64,000 nucleotides of DNA from Vulcanococcus sp. Clear-D1 (GTDB lineage Bacteria; Cyanobacteriota; Cyanobacteriia; PCC-6307; Cyanobiaceae), in assembly GCF_014654725.1 (NCBI RefSeq), contig NZ_JACVZV010000038.1:56608-120607 (forward strand), in the 5' to 3' direction. This document shows, piece after piece, positions 26,930 to 40,375 of this stretch (the stretch's first letter is position 1; each line of letters opens with the position of its first letter). The position numbers and the translations under genes are program-made. The notes under the pieces were generated by a model. That model saw only the letters and a program-made list of their open reading frames with translations. It was not told the origin of the DNA and did no database searches.

Positions 26930-28765
26930 TTGTATCGTGGGGCTCTGCGTGCGCCTCCCGTGGCTGATCTCTTGCTTGCAGTGCTCCAGCCAGGAGCCCT
27001 CATCACTCTCTTGGTCCTGGTTGGGGCCATCGTGTTGTTCGTCGGCGGCTGGCTCGCGCCCGAGCTCGTCGGTCTGCTGGCCGCGGCGCTGTTGATGGTC
27101 ACGGGTGTGCTTAAGCCGTCTGAAGCCGTGGAGGGATTCGGAAGCCCAGCCCTGATCACCCTGATGGGGTTGTTCGCCCTCTCCGCCGGTTTGTTCCGCA
27201 GCGGCGGCCTGGATCGGTTGCGGGCCCTGATCGGCTCGGATGCCGTGCGCAGTCCCAAGCGGATGATCGCCGTGATGGTGGCCGCGGTGGGGCCTGTGTC
27301 GGCCTTTGTGCCCAATACCCCGATCGTGGCCAGCCTGCTGCCCGTGATTGAGGGCTGGTGCCAGCGCCGCCGCATCTCGCCCTCCAAGGTGCTGCTGCCG
27401 CTCTCGTTTGCCACGGTGCTCGGCGGCACCATGACCCTGCTGGGCAGTTCGGTGAACCTGCTGGCCAGTGAGGTGAGCAGCAAGCTGGGCTACGGGGCCT
27501 TCGGGTTGTTCAGCTTCACCCCCATCGGCATAGGTGTTTGGGCGATTGGTGGGGTTGTGATGCTGCTCCTGGCCGATCGCTTTCTGCCCGATCGCGGCAC
27601 TGATGACGACGATCTGATCGCCTCGCTCTCCAGCAGTGGCTATCTCACCGAGGTGGAGATTCCCCCTGGCTCTGAGCTGATCGGTCAGTCGCTCCATGGC
27701 AGCCGCTTGCAGCGCCGCTTCGATGTGGATGTGCTGGAGCTGCACCGCGGCACGGAGCGCTTCATGCCTCCTCTGGCCGATCGCACTCTGGTGCTGGGTG
27801 ATCGCCTACTTCTTCGCTGCAGCCGCGAAGATCTGTTGCGCATCCAGCAGGACCACACCGTGGTGCTGGCTCCCACCTCGGAGGACCTCAGCAGTCCCGA
27901 TCAACAGAACAACCAGCACATGGTGGAGGTGTTGTTGCCCTCCGGTTCCACCCTCGCTGGCGATTGCCTCCGGGATCTGCGCTTCCGTCAGCGCTACAAC
28001 GTCACTGTTCTCGCCCTTCGCCGCGGCAATGAGGTGTTGCGCGAGCGGCTCGGCCGGGCTCAGCTCCGCGAGGGCGACGTGCTGCTGCTGCAGGGCCCGA
28101 AGGATGCCATCCGCGGCCTGCAGGCCAACAACGATTTAGTGGTGCTCGAGCAGCTGGAGAAGGATCTGCCCACCGTCAGCCGCAAGCGCGTGGCGCTGCT
28201 GATTGCCGTATTGGTGATCGTTTTGCCGGGCTTTGATCTGATCCCCTTGGTGGCTTCTGTGCTGCTAGGCACGGTGGCGATGGTGGCTACCGGCTGCCTG
28301 CGCCCGGGGGAACTGCAGCGGGCGATTCGCCTCGACGTGATCCTGCTGCTGGGCTCCCTGGCCAGCTTCAGCGTGGCTTTGGAAAAAACCGGCCTGGCGG
28401 CTGCTTTCGCCAAGGCCCTGCTTCTGGGGCTTCAAAGCTGGCCGGTGTATGGGGCCCTGCTGGTGGTCTTCCTGTTCACCACCTTGCTCACCGAGGTGAT
28501 GAGCAATGCCGCCACAGTTGCGATGCTGATCCCCATCGCCGGCCAGCTCGCCCAGGGCCTCGATCAGCCGCCGATGGCTTTCATCTACGCGGTGCTGTTC
28601 GGCGCAAGCCAGAGCTTCTTGAGTCCTGTGGGCTATCAGACCAACCTGATGGTGTTCGGCCCGGGTCGCTATCGCTTCCTCGACATCGCTCGCTATGGCT
28701 TCCCGCTCACCATCGCCATGACAGTGACGGTGCCGTTCCTGATCTGCCGTTGGTTCGGGATTTAA
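26930..28765 (+). CDS. SLC13-family permease with two central TrkA-C domains (true start may be a GTG near 26960)
   Basis: PKRMIAVMVAAVGPVSAFVPNTPIVASLLPVIEGW...FATVLGGTMTLLGSSVNLLAS; TrkA-C domains (GYLTEVEIPPGSELIGQSL; MVEVLLPSGSTLAGDCLRDL); second half FLFTTLLTEVMSNAATVAMLIPI. Confidence 0.9.
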   Translation: MYRGALRAPPVADLLLAVLQPGALITLLVLVGAIVLFVGGWLAPELVGLLAAALLMVTGVLKPSEAVEGFGSPALITLMGLFALSAGLFRSGGLDRLRALIGSDAVRSPKRMIAVMVAAVGPVSAFVPNTPIVASLLPVIEGWCQRRRISPSKVLLPLSFATVLGGTMTLLGSSVNLLASEVSSKLGYGAFGLFSFTPIGIGVWAIGGVVMLLLADRFLPDRGTDDDDLIASLSSSGYLTEVEIPPGSELIGQSLHGSRLQRRFDVDVLELHRGTERFMPPLADRTLVLGDRLLLRCSREDLLRIQQDHTVVLAPTSEDLSSPDQQNNQHMVEVLLPSGSTLAGDCLRDLRFRQRYNVTVLALRRGNEVLRERLGRAQLREGDVLLLQGPKDAIRGLQANNDLVVLEQLEKDLPTVSRKRVALLIAVLVIVLPGFDLIPLVASVLLGTVAMVATGCLRPGELQRAIRLDVILLLGSLASFSVALEKTGLAAAFAKALLLGLQSWPVYGALLVVFLFTTLLTEVMSNAATVAMLIPIAGQLAQGLDQPPMAFIYAVLFGASQSFLSPVGYQTNLMVFGPGRYRFLDIARYGFPLTIAMTVTVPFLICRWFGI

Positions 28766-28813
28766 GCCCGCCGGCCGTCTACGCGATCGATCAGGATGAA
28801 ACGGCTTTATTGA

Positions 28814-29323
28814 TTGTTGAGCCTCGTGCGGCCCAGCTCCAGTTCTCCAGCTCGCCGCCCCTTACGTCGCAAGAGCCTGCTGCGCCTGCTTCGGCAGCGG
28901 CTGCTCTGGCTGTGGCACCACGAGGGCAGCCACGGCCAGCGAGCCCGAGGATTGGCGGCTGGCATTTTCATGGGGTGCTTCCCGTTTTTCGGGCTGCAGA
29001 TCGTGCTGGGGGTAGCCCTGGCCAGCGTGGTGCGCGGCAATCACATCCTGGCGGCGGCGGGCACCTGGATCAGTAACCCCTTCACCTATCTGCCGCTGTA
29101 CTGGTTCAACTACCAGTTGGGTTCCCTGCTTCTGGGGCCAGGGCCTGCCTTTCCCTCCCTGCAGGAGTTGCAGCAGGCGCCCCTTTGGGATCTTGGGGTG
29201 GCGATGAGTGGCCGGCTGCTGCTGGGTTCGTTGCTGGTAGGCATTGTCAGCGCCGTGGTGCTGGGAGGCAGCTACTGGTTGCTGCTGGAGCATCAGCATC
29301 GCCGCCGCAGCCCTCAATCCTGA
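28814..29323 (+). CDS. DUF2062 domain-containing membrane protein
   Basis: TTG start; GSHGQRARGLAAGIFMGCFPFFGLQIVLGVALASVVRGNHILAAAGTWISNPFTYLPLYWFNYQLG. Confidence 0.85.
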   Translation: MLSLVRPSSSSPARRPLRRKSLLRLLRQRLLWLWHHEGSHGQRARGLAAGIFMGCFPFFGLQIVLGVALASVVRGNHILAAAGTWISNPFTYLPLYWFNYQLGSLLLGPGPAFPSLQELQQAPLWDLGVAMSGRLLLGSLLVGIVSAVVLGGSYWLLLEHQHRRRSPQS

Positions 29324-30327
29324 GTTACCCCTGCGTTGTCGGGTAGGCGTTTCCAGCCAGCCAGCACCCCGAGAATGTCGGCTGCGCTTACGAGCCCCAC
29401 GAAGGCTCCAAATTCATCTACCACCACCCGCACGGAGCTGCGATCGCCGCGGCGGAATGTGGTGAGCAACCGATCGGCTCGGATCATCTCGGGCACGTAT
29501 TGAGGCGGATCGCAGAGCTCGCACACCAGGCGCGCTCCGCCGCCCTGCAGCAGTGCGGCCAGCGCTTCCTCCCGGCTCTGCACCCCCAGCACCTCATCCA
29601 CCTCCTCCCCCAGCACCACCCACCAGGCATCGTCGGGCGCGGTCAGGATCTCCTGGTGCACCGATTCAAGGCTGGCGGCGCCCGGCAGCGAGGGCGTCGA
29701 CACCCGCGACACCATCAGATCCCTTGCCGTGAGGTCGTTCAAGGCAAACACCTTGCCGATCATGGCGGCCTCATCAGCCTCGATCTGGCCCTGCTGTGAG
29801 CCCAGCCGTGCCATCAAATGGATCTCCCGCTCATTGGTGGTGAGATCGGCCTCCGCGGTAATCGCTGGCATCAGCTTCTCCAGCAGCAACAGCAGAGGCA
29901 AGGTGAGGCGCTCGAGCAGCAGCAAGACCCGAGCTCCACCCAGGGAGATCGGCATTGCAAAGCTGTTGCCCAACGCCTTCGGCAAGATCTCCCCAAACAG
30001 GATCACAGCCACCGTGAAGCCGGCATTGAACAGCACCAAGGCGGCTGTGCCTCCTGGCCATTGCTTGAAGGTGTGATCGGCCTGGCTGCCCAGCAGCATC
30101 GAGCCGGAAATATTGAAGAGGTTGTTGATCACCACCAGGAGGGCTAGAGCACGCCCCGGACGCCCTTTGATCCGCTCGAGGGCCCGCGAGCCTGGAACCC
30201 GCTGCTGCACCAGGGTGTGCACCTGGATCGGATTCACTGTGAGCATGGCTGCCTCGGTGCTCGAGGCCAGCGCCGAGCCCACCAGAATAAGCGCTGCCAT
30301 GACAAGCAGCACAACGATCGGATTCAT
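29314..30327 (-). CDS. CNNM/HlyC-CorC family transporter with CBS domain
   Basis: DUF21: ALASSTEAAMLTVNPIQVHTLVQQRVPGSRALERIKGRPGRALALLVVINNLFNISGSM; FGEILPKALGNSFAM; C-terminal CBS. Confidence 0.9.
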   Translation of the reverse strand: MNPIVVLLVMAALILVGSALASSTEAAMLTVNPIQVHTLVQQRVPGSRALERIKGRPGRALALLVVINNLFNISGSMLLGSQADHTFKQWPGGTAALVLFNAGFTVAVILFGEILPKALGNSFAMPISLGGARVLLLLERLTLPLLLLLEKLMPAITAEADLTTNEREIHLMARLGSQQGQIEADEAAMIGKVFALNDLTARDLMVSRVSTPSLPGAASLESVHQEILTAPDDAWWVVLGEEVDEVLGVQSREEALAALLQGGGARLVCELCDPPQYVPEMIRADRLLTTFRRGDRSSVRVVVDEFGAFVGLVSAADILGVLAGWKRLPDNAGVTQD

Positions 30328-30377
30328 CGCTGGGGTGGGGATGCGCTTTGGACCGGACCTTACCTACGGTTTGCGGG

Positions 30378-31784
30378 ATGAACCTGTCTCTGAGCCATCC
30401 ACTTCAGGCGCTGCAGCGCTGGCGCCATCAGCTCACCGTGCCCCAGTTCACGGTGGTCACGGGTCTGCTAGTGATCGTGGTGGGCACGTTTTTGCTCGCT
30501 TCGCCCCTGTGTTCCACCGACGACGTCGGCCTTTGGCAGGCCCTGTTCACCGTGACCTCCGCCATCACCGTGACAGGGCTGTCGATCATTTCAATTAACC
30601 GGGATCTCACGTTGTTGGGCCAGGTGGTGCTGGCCGGCTTGATCGTCACCGGAGGCCTGGGCCTGATGGCGATCACCACCTTCCTGCAGGGTTTTGTGCA
30701 GGGGCGCTCCGGCCTGCGCCATCGCCTCGATAAGGGCCGTGCACTTGATGAATTCGGCGTGGGCGGCATCGGCCCCACCTTCAACAGCATCCTGATCACC
30801 GCCACCTGCGTGATGGGCCTCGGAGCGGTGGTGCTCTACGCCTTCGGCTTCACCAACATCGAACAGCCGGGCCAGCGGCTCTGGGCCTCACTGTTTCATG
30901 TGATCAGCGCCTACAACAATGCCGGCTTTGGCCTCTGGGACAACAGCCTGATCGACTACCGCGATAACGCCGTGGTGAATGGTGTGATCGCCTCCATGAT
31001 CGTGATCGGCGGTATCGGCTGGCGGGTGATCAACGACCTGTGGGCCAACCGGCTGCGCTTGCGGCGCTTGCGCCGACTCAACCTGCACACCCGCTTGGTG
31101 GTGCGCAGCACGGTGCTGTTGATCGTTGTTGGGGCGATCGGCCTGCTGATCACTGAGCATTTCGGCTATCGGGCTTCGGCCATGGGGGATCTGAGCCTCT
31201 GGCAGAAGCTGCAGATCACCTTGTTCCAGTCGATTACCACCCGCACCGCTGGCTTCAACACCATTCCGCTCTCGGCCGAAACGATCACCGATGCCGGCCT
31301 GCTGTTGATGATCCTGCTGATGTTCATCGGCGCCAGCCCCGGTGGCACCGGTGGCGGCATCAAAACCACCACCTTTGCGATCCTGATGGGGGCCACCCGC
31401 TCCACGCTCGAGGGTCGCAGTGATGTGCTGATGCATCGCCGACAGATTCCTGATGCCACTGTGCTGCGGGCGGTGGGCGTCACCCTGGCTTCGGTGCTGT
31501 TTGTGGTGCTGATGGCGCTGTTCCTGGGCCTGGGCCCCACGGCAGCTGGCGTCAGCGGCCATCAGAGCTTCAGCTTTCTCGAGAAGCTGTTCACCTGTGT
31601 ATCCGCCTTCGGCACCGTGGGTCTGGATCTGGGGGTGACGGCCAACCTCAACCGCTGGGGGCAGCTGGTGCTGATGGTGGGCATGTTTGTGGGGCGGATC
31701 GGCATCCTCTTGCTGCTGTCAGCTCTCTATGGCAACCGCCCGCAGCTGCGGGTGGGCTATCCCAGAGAAGACCTCTACGTCTAG
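30378..31784 (+). CDS. ktrB: TrkH/KtrB-family K+ (Na+-dependent) uptake subunit
   Basis: FTVTSAITVTGLSIISINRDLTLLGQ, SAYNNAGFGLWDNSL, SITTRTAGFNTIPLSAETITDAGLLLMILLMFIGASPGGTGGGIKTTTFA; directly followed by the KtrA gene. Confidence 0.92.
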   Translation: MNLSLSHPLQALQRWRHQLTVPQFTVVTGLLVIVVGTFLLASPLCSTDDVGLWQALFTVTSAITVTGLSIISINRDLTLLGQVVLAGLIVTGGLGLMAITTFLQGFVQGRSGLRHRLDKGRALDEFGVGGIGPTFNSILITATCVMGLGAVVLYAFGFTNIEQPGQRLWASLFHVISAYNNAGFGLWDNSLIDYRDNAVVNGVIASMIVIGGIGWRVINDLWANRLRLRRLRRLNLHTRLVVRSTVLLIVVGAIGLLITEHFGYRASAMGDLSLWQKLQITLFQSITTRTAGFNTIPLSAETITDAGLLLMILLMFIGASPGGTGGGIKTTTFAILMGATRSTLEGRSDVLMHRRQIPDATVLRAVGVTLASVLFVVLMALFLGLGPTAAGVSGHQSFSFLEKLFTCVSAFGTVGLDLGVTANLNRWGQLVLMVGMFVGRIGILLLLSALYGNRPQLRVGYPREDLYV

Positions 31785-31809
31785 AAAAGGTGGGCTTGCA
31801 GGTACAGCC

Positions 31810-32514
31810 GTGAATCAGTGGTGGCAGTGGGGCGCTGACGGTGAGGGCGGTCGCGGCGGGTTCGCAGTAATCGGTGTCGGTCGCTTTGGCTCCTCGGTTT
31901 GCGCGGAGCTCGTGCGTGCCGGAGCTGATGTGTTGGCGATCGATTCCAGCCAACGCGCGATTGATGAGCTGCGCCAGCTCGATCCTTCGATCGAGTGCCG
32001 CGTGGTGGATTGCACCGATGAAGAGGCCTTGCGCGCCGCCGGCGTGCTGGATTTGGAAACCGTTGTGGTGGCCATGAGTGATCCGATCGAGGCCAGCATC
32101 ACCGCCACCCTGATCTGCAAAGACGCCAAGGGCACCCGGGTGCAGCAGGTGATCGCGCGTGCCACGAGCGATCTCCACATGAAGATGCTGCAGCGGGTGG
32201 GCGCCGATCGGGTGGTGTTTCCTTCAAAAATGATGGGCCAGCGCCTCGGCCTCGAGCTGGTGCGCCCCAACCTGCTGGAGCAGTTGCGCCTCGACGACCG
32301 CAGCTGTATCGAAGAGATCAAGGTGCCCAGTTCCTTTGTGGGCCACTCCCTGCGCGATCTCAACCTGCGTAAGCACTTCAACGTGAACGTGCTGGCGGCT
32401 GGCCCGGTGGGCCATCTCGATGTGAACCCGCCCGCCTCGCACGTGCTGGCCCAGGGGGAATTGCTGGTGGTGATGGGCTCGGAGGAGGCGCTGCGCTCGC
32501 TGCCGGGCAGCTGA
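31810..32514 (+). CDS. ktrA: TrkA/KtrA-family K+ uptake regulatory subunit
   Basis: GTG start; FAVIGVGRFGSSVCAELVRAGADVLAIDSSQRAIDELRQ (RCK-N Rossmann), C-terminal TrkA-C. Confidence 0.92.
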   Translation: MNQWWQWGADGEGGRGGFAVIGVGRFGSSVCAELVRAGADVLAIDSSQRAIDELRQLDPSIECRVVDCTDEEALRAAGVLDLETVVVAMSDPIEASITATLICKDAKGTRVQQVIARATSDLHMKMLQRVGADRVVFPSKMMGQRLGLELVRPNLLEQLRLDDRSCIEEIKVPSSFVGHSLRDLNLRKHFNVNVLAAGPVGHLDVNPPASHVLAQGELLVVMGSEEALRSLPGS

Positions 32515-32557
32515 TCGGCTGCGAGCACCTGTGGCTGTTTCAACACCGCTCGTTTAA

Positions 32558-33907
<1,350 letters not shown>

Positions 33908-33947
33908 TCAGCCCGTTTGCCCGCTTGTGTTGCTCGCTGCCTAACCG

Positions 33948-35615
33948 ATGGAACTCACCCTCTGGACTTACGAAGGCCCCCCGCATGTGGGCGCCATGCG
34001 CATCGCCGCTTCGATGGAGGGGGTGCACTACGTGCTGCATGCCCCCCAGGGCGACACCTACGCCGATCTGTTGTTCACGATGATCGAACGGCGGGATCGG
34101 CGCCCACCCGTCACTTACACCACCTTCCAGGCCCGTGATCTGGGCGGCGACACAGCCGAGCTGGTGAAGCGCTCCATCGCCGATGCCGTGGAGCGCTTTC
34201 AGCCTGAGGCGCTGCTGGTGGGTGAGAGCTGCACGGCTGAGTTGATTCAGGACCAACCCGGTGCCCTGGCGGCGGGCATGGGCTTCGGTGATCTGCCGAT
34301 CGTGAATCTCGAGCTCCCCGCCTACTCCAAAAAGGAGAACTGGGGCGCGGCTGAAACCTTCTACCAATTGGTGCGCACCCTGCTCAAGCCGCAACTGCCG
34401 GCGCCGGGTTCGCCCAAGCCCGATCCAGCCCGTTGGCGCTCCGAGGGCCGCCGGCCCCGGGTGAATCTGCTGGGCCCGTCGCTGCTGGGCTTCCGCTGCC
34501 GCGACGACGTGCGCGAGATCACGCAACTGCTGGCCAGCTACGGCATCGATGTGGCGGTGGTGGCTCCGATGGGGGCAAGGCCCGCTGATCTGCAGCGCAT
34601 CCCTGCTGCTGACGCCAATGTCTGCCTCTATCCAGAGGTGGCGGGCACGCTCTGCAGTTGGCTGGAGCGCCAGTTCGGCATGGTTTGCGCGCGCACGGTG
34701 CCGATCGGGATCGGGGCCACCGTGGCGTTCCTGCGGGAGTTGCATCAGCTCTTGGCGCTGGAGTTGCCAGCGGAACTGCAGCCGGCCGCTGATGGGGTGT
34801 GTGAGGCCGAGCGCCGCTCCCGCCTGCCCTGGTATTCCCGTTCGGTGGATTCCACCTATCTCACCGGCAAGCGCGTGTTCGTGTTTGGCGATGCCACCCA
34901 TGCCATTGCTGCCGCCCGGATCGCCAGTCGCGAGCTCGGGTTCGAGGTGGTGGGCCTCGGCAGCTACAGCCGGGAGATGGCCCGGGAGGTGCGCGCGGCG
35001 GCCCAGGAGCTGGGGGTTGAAGCCCTGATCAGCGACGACTACCTCGCGGTGGAGGCGGCCATCGCCGAGGCGGCGCCGGAGTTGGTGCTGGGCACCCAGA
35101 TGGAGCGCCATAGCGCCAAGCGCTTGGGGATTCCCTGCGCGGTGATCAGTACGCCCCTGCATGTGCAGGATGTGCCGGCCCGCTATGCCCCGCAGATGGG
35201 CTGGGAGGGGGCCAACGTGATCTTTGATTCCTGGGTGCACCCGCTGATGATGGGCCTGGAGGAACACCTCATCGGCATGTTCCGCCACGATTTCGAATTC
35301 GTGGATGGCCACCGCAGCCACCTGGGCGATGGGGCGCCGACTGCTTCGAGCTCAGGCGTTGGCGAACCACCGATCATTGAAGAAGCGGTGCTGCCTGCCC
35401 TGGCTGGTCTCCATTGGAGTGCGGAAGGCGAAGCGGAGCTGCCTGCCCTGGCTGGTCTCCATTGGAGTGCGGAAGGCGAAGCGGAGCTGGCCAAGATCCC
35501 CTTCTTTGTGCGCGGCAAGGTGCGCAAGAACACAGAGGCCTTCGCGCGTGAGCGCGGCCTGGCGGTGATTGATAGCGAGGCGTTGTACGAGGCCAAGGCG
35601 CATTTCAGCCGCTGA
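33948..35615 (+). CDS. chlB: Light-independent protochlorophyllide reductase subunit B
   Basis: [49 protein letters not shown]...; C-terminal PCP_red domain [21 protein letters not shown]. Confidence 0.96.
   Translation: MELTLWTYEGPPHVGAMRIAASMEGVHYVLHAPQGDTYADLLFTMIERRDRRPPVTYTTFQARDLGGDTAELVKRSIADAVERFQPEALLVGESCTAELIQDQPGALAAGMGFGDLPIVNLELPAYSKKENWGAAETFYQLVRTLLKPQLPAPGSPKPDPARWRSEGRRPRVNLLGPSLLGFRCRDDVREITQLLASYGIDVAVVAPMGARPADLQRIPAADANVCLYPEVAGTLCSWLERQFGMVCARTVPIGIGATVAFLRELHQLLALELPAELQPAADGVCEAERRSRLPWYSRSVDSTYLTGKRVFVFGDATHAIAAARIASRELGFEVVGLGSYSREMAREVRAAAQELGVEALISDDYLAVEAAIAEAAPELVLGTQMERHSAKRLGIPCAVISTPLHVQDVPARYAPQMGWEGANVIFDSWVHPLMMGLEEHLIGMFRHDFEFVDGHRSHLGDGAPTASSSGVGEPPIIEEAVLPALAGLHWSAEGEAELPALAGLHWSAEGEAELAKIPFFVRGKVRKNTEAFARERGLAVIDSEALYEAKAHFSR
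35391..35486 (+). repeat. Perfect 48-bp x2 tandem duplication inside chlB
   Basis: ctgcctgccctggctggtctccattggagtgcggaaggcgaagcggag at 35391-35438 and again at 35439-35486; encodes [16 protein letters not shown] twice, in frame. Confidence 0.95.
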
Positions 35616-35705
35616 GGCTCTGCGGCATCTCTCGCCGTGCTCGATCACAAACGCCAACAACTGAAACCAGCCCGCGGATTCGGCAGCACCCTGTAACCAG
35701 ATGGT

Positions 35706-37568
35706 GTGGCCAGGATGTGCATCGGATGTGAGCTCAGCCAACAGCTGAGCAGCTGCTTCAGCCAGGCGGTGCTGGCCCGGGCTGGCACCACCAGTCGCCG
35801 CCGGGTGCTGCAGGCCGGCGCACTGATGGCCGCCTCCGCCGTGGCCCCCAGCCTGCTCAAGGGTGATGCTCAGGCCGCACCAGCGAACGGCAAGGCCGAC
35901 TGGCTGTTTGAAGGCGGCACGATTCTCACCATGGAATCCGATCGGCACCGGGCCGAAGCCGTGGCCGTGCGCGGACGCGAGATTGTGTATGTGGGTGACC
36001 GCCGGGGCGCCCAGGCCTGGGTGGGGCCCGCCACCCAGCGCGTGGATCTCAAGGGCGGCACGTTGTTGCCAGGGCTGATTGACAGCCATGTGCACCCGAT
36101 GGTGGGCGCCCTGTTGCGCAGTGGCGTTGGGCTCAAGATTGAGTGGCAGGAACGGGAGGTGCTCGACTCGATCGCCACCTATGTGAAAGCCAATCCCGGC
36201 ACGGGTGTGTTTTTTGGTCAGGGCTGGAATTCAAATCTGTTTCGGGATCAGGGCGGCCCGCATCGGCGTGATTTGGATGCCATCAGTGCTGATCGCCCCA
36301 TCTTTTTCTTCTCCTCCGATGGCCATTCGGGCTGGGCGAATAGCAAAGCGCTAGAGCTTGCCGGGATCACCGCTAAGACGCCTGATCCTCCCGTTGGTGG
36401 TTATGTGCGGGATCAGGATGGTCAGCCGACCGGTTACATCCGCGAAGTGCCGGCGATGCTGCCGGTGATCAATGCGCTCAATCTGCTGGATCCAGGCACC
36501 TATGGGCCAACGCTGCTGAAGCTTCTGCGTCAGTTCTCGGCGATGGGGTTTACCAGTGTGTTTGATGCTGCCCTGCCCTTCGGCCAGATCCCTGTTTTTA
36601 CGGCTGTTCAGCAGTTGGATCAGAAGGGTGATCTGCCCGTGCGCTTGCACACCACACAGGTGGTGACGAGTGAAGACGATGTTCAGAATGCTGTTCAATC
36701 CCTCACGGAGCTTCGAAGCCAGTTCGGCTCAGAGCACTTTCAGATTTCCACGGTCAAGGTTGTCGGCGATGGAGTGATCGAGAATCGGCAGGCTGCCTTG
36801 CTTGAGTCGTATCTCGAGCCTGCCGGAACCCACGGGCGCCTTGCGATTTCTACGGATTCGTTGGTCAAGTTGCTCCGCCAATGTCATCAGGCCGGCTTTG
36901 ATCTGCACTATCACACCATTGGAGATGCGTCCCTCAGGCAGGCCCTCGATGCCTTGGCGACCTGCCGCCAAGCGGGTCAGGCGCCGAAGCTCACCTTGGC
37001 CCATGTGCAGATCGTGGACGATGCGGATCAGGCTCGTCTCGCCAGGTTGAAGCCGTTGATCAGTAGTACGGGCATTTGGTGTATTCGCTTCCAGGAGGTG
37101 GAGAAGGCGATCGGCACCGATCGCTACAACAAGATGTTCCGTTTTGGGCGTTTGCAGCGTGATCACGGGTTGAACGTGGCGCTGGGCAGCGACTGGCCGG
37201 CGACCTATGCGAGCGGCACCCTCGGGATTGAGCCGATGTTGAATGTTCAGGCGGCCATCTTGAGGCAGCCGCCGCCGCCGCTGTTAGAGGCGATGAAGGG
37301 TTCGCTTGGGCCCAATGCTAGTGAACCCCTGCCGCCGATGCAGGATGCTTTCACCCTCAATGGCGCCTTGGAGGCTTACACCATTGCTGGTGCCAGGCAG
37401 TTGGGCATTGATGGCATCACCGGATCGATCAAGGTGGGGAAGCGTGCTGATCTGTGTGTGTTGGATCGGGATCTGACCCGTCTTCCTGCCGATGAGATCT
37501 ATAGCGCTCGCTGCAGGCTCACGTTGATGGATGGAGTGGCTCGTCATGATGCTCGACAGACGACGTAA
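35706..37568 (+). CDS. Amidohydrolase family protein (YtcJ-like) with Tat-like leader
   Basis: SRRRVLQAGALMAASAVAPSLL leader; WLFEGGTILTMESDRHRAEAVAVRGREIVYVGD...GTLLPGLIDSHVHPM; DLHYHTIGD; LGSDWPA; GSIKVGKRADLCVLDRDL. Confidence 0.88.
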   Translation: MARMCIGCELSQQLSSCFSQAVLARAGTTSRRRVLQAGALMAASAVAPSLLKGDAQAAPANGKADWLFEGGTILTMESDRHRAEAVAVRGREIVYVGDRRGAQAWVGPATQRVDLKGGTLLPGLIDSHVHPMVGALLRSGVGLKIEWQEREVLDSIATYVKANPGTGVFFGQGWNSNLFRDQGGPHRRDLDAISADRPIFFFSSDGHSGWANSKALELAGITAKTPDPPVGGYVRDQDGQPTGYIREVPAMLPVINALNLLDPGTYGPTLLKLLRQFSAMGFTSVFDAALPFGQIPVFTAVQQLDQKGDLPVRLHTTQVVTSEDDVQNAVQSLTELRSQFGSEHFQISTVKVVGDGVIENRQAALLESYLEPAGTHGRLAISTDSLVKLLRQCHQAGFDLHYHTIGDASLRQALDALATCRQAGQAPKLTLAHVQIVDDADQARLARLKPLISSTGIWCIRFQEVEKAIGTDRYNKMFRFGRLQRDHGLNVALGSDWPATYASGTLGIEPMLNVQAAILRQPPPPLLEAMKGSLGPNASEPLPPMQDAFTLNGALEAYTIAGARQLGIDGITGSIKVGKRADLCVLDRDLTRLPADEIYSARCRLTLMDGVARHDARQTT

Positions 37569-37731
37569 ACGTCTTCCTTGATAGCGAGCTTCATGCACAG
37601 ATCTTTGCCTTTGTCCTGAGTATTTGTGCTTATGGATAGGGCGATGTGTGTGCAGATGCGCACGCCTCGGGGATCGATGTTTCGCTTTGCCCTTCCTGCT
37701 GTTGCGTCGTCGCTGTGCGGGGGTTGGATGA

Positions 37732-38637
<906 letters not shown>

Positions 38638-38661
38638 GCCCTCGGGCCCAGCGCTCCTGCC

Positions 38662-39351
38662 TCAGCCCCGGTTGCGCACCGGGTTGCTCAGGCATCCCAA
38701 GCCGCTGATCTCCACCTCCACCACATCGCCATCGCGGAGGAAGCGTGGTGGCTTGCGGCCGGCACCCACGCCGGCAGGCGTGCCTGTGAGGATCACGCTC
38801 CCCGCCAGCAGGGTGGTGCCCTGGCTGAGGTCGCTGATCAGGCGTGCCACCGAGAAGATCATGGTGCTGGTGCTGGCCTGCTGCACCACCTCGCCATTGA
38901 GCCGGGTGGTGAGCAGCAGATCTTGCAGATCGGCGATGCCACGGATCGGTGTGGGGTCACCCAGCGGGCAGAAGGTGTCGAAGCTCTTGCCGCGGCACCA
39001 CTGGCCGCCACTGCCGTGCCACTGCCACCAGCGCTGGCTCACGTCGTTGGCGCAGGCCACGGCTGCGATCACCTCGCGGGCCTGGGCTTCGGGCACATCG
39101 CGGGCGTCGCTGCCCAGGATCACCGCCAGCTCCCCTTCGTAATCCACGCCGATGGGGGGATCGCGGTCGTCGGTGTGGACCACCGGCGGTAGTTCGATCG
39201 CTGCGCCGTTGCCGATCACGCTGGCGGGATTCTTGAGAAACAGCACAGGCCTCTCCGGCAGCTTGAGGGTGCCGGGGTCGGCCAGCTCGGCGGCGTGATC
39301 GGCGTAGTTCTTGCCGATGCAGAGGATGGCGGGAGGCCGGGCGGTGCCCAT
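38662..39351 (-). CDS. Fumarylacetoacetate hydrolase family protein
   Basis: ILCIGKNYADHAAEL...VDYEGELAVILGSDARDV...ILTGTPAGVGAGRKPPRFLRDGDVVEVEISGLG. Confidence 0.9.
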   Translation of the reverse strand: MGTARPPAILCIGKNYADHAAELADPGTLKLPERPVLFLKNPASVIGNGAAIELPPVVHTDDRDPPIGVDYEGELAVILGSDARDVPEAQAREVIAAVACANDVSQRWWQWHGSGGQWCRGKSFDTFCPLGDPTPIRGIADLQDLLLTTRLNGEVVQQASTSTMIFSVARLISDLSQGTTLLAGSVILTGTPAGVGAGRKPPRFLRDGDVVEVEISGLGCLSNPVRNRG

Positions 39352-39352
39352 C

Positions 39353-40375
<1,023 letters not shown>

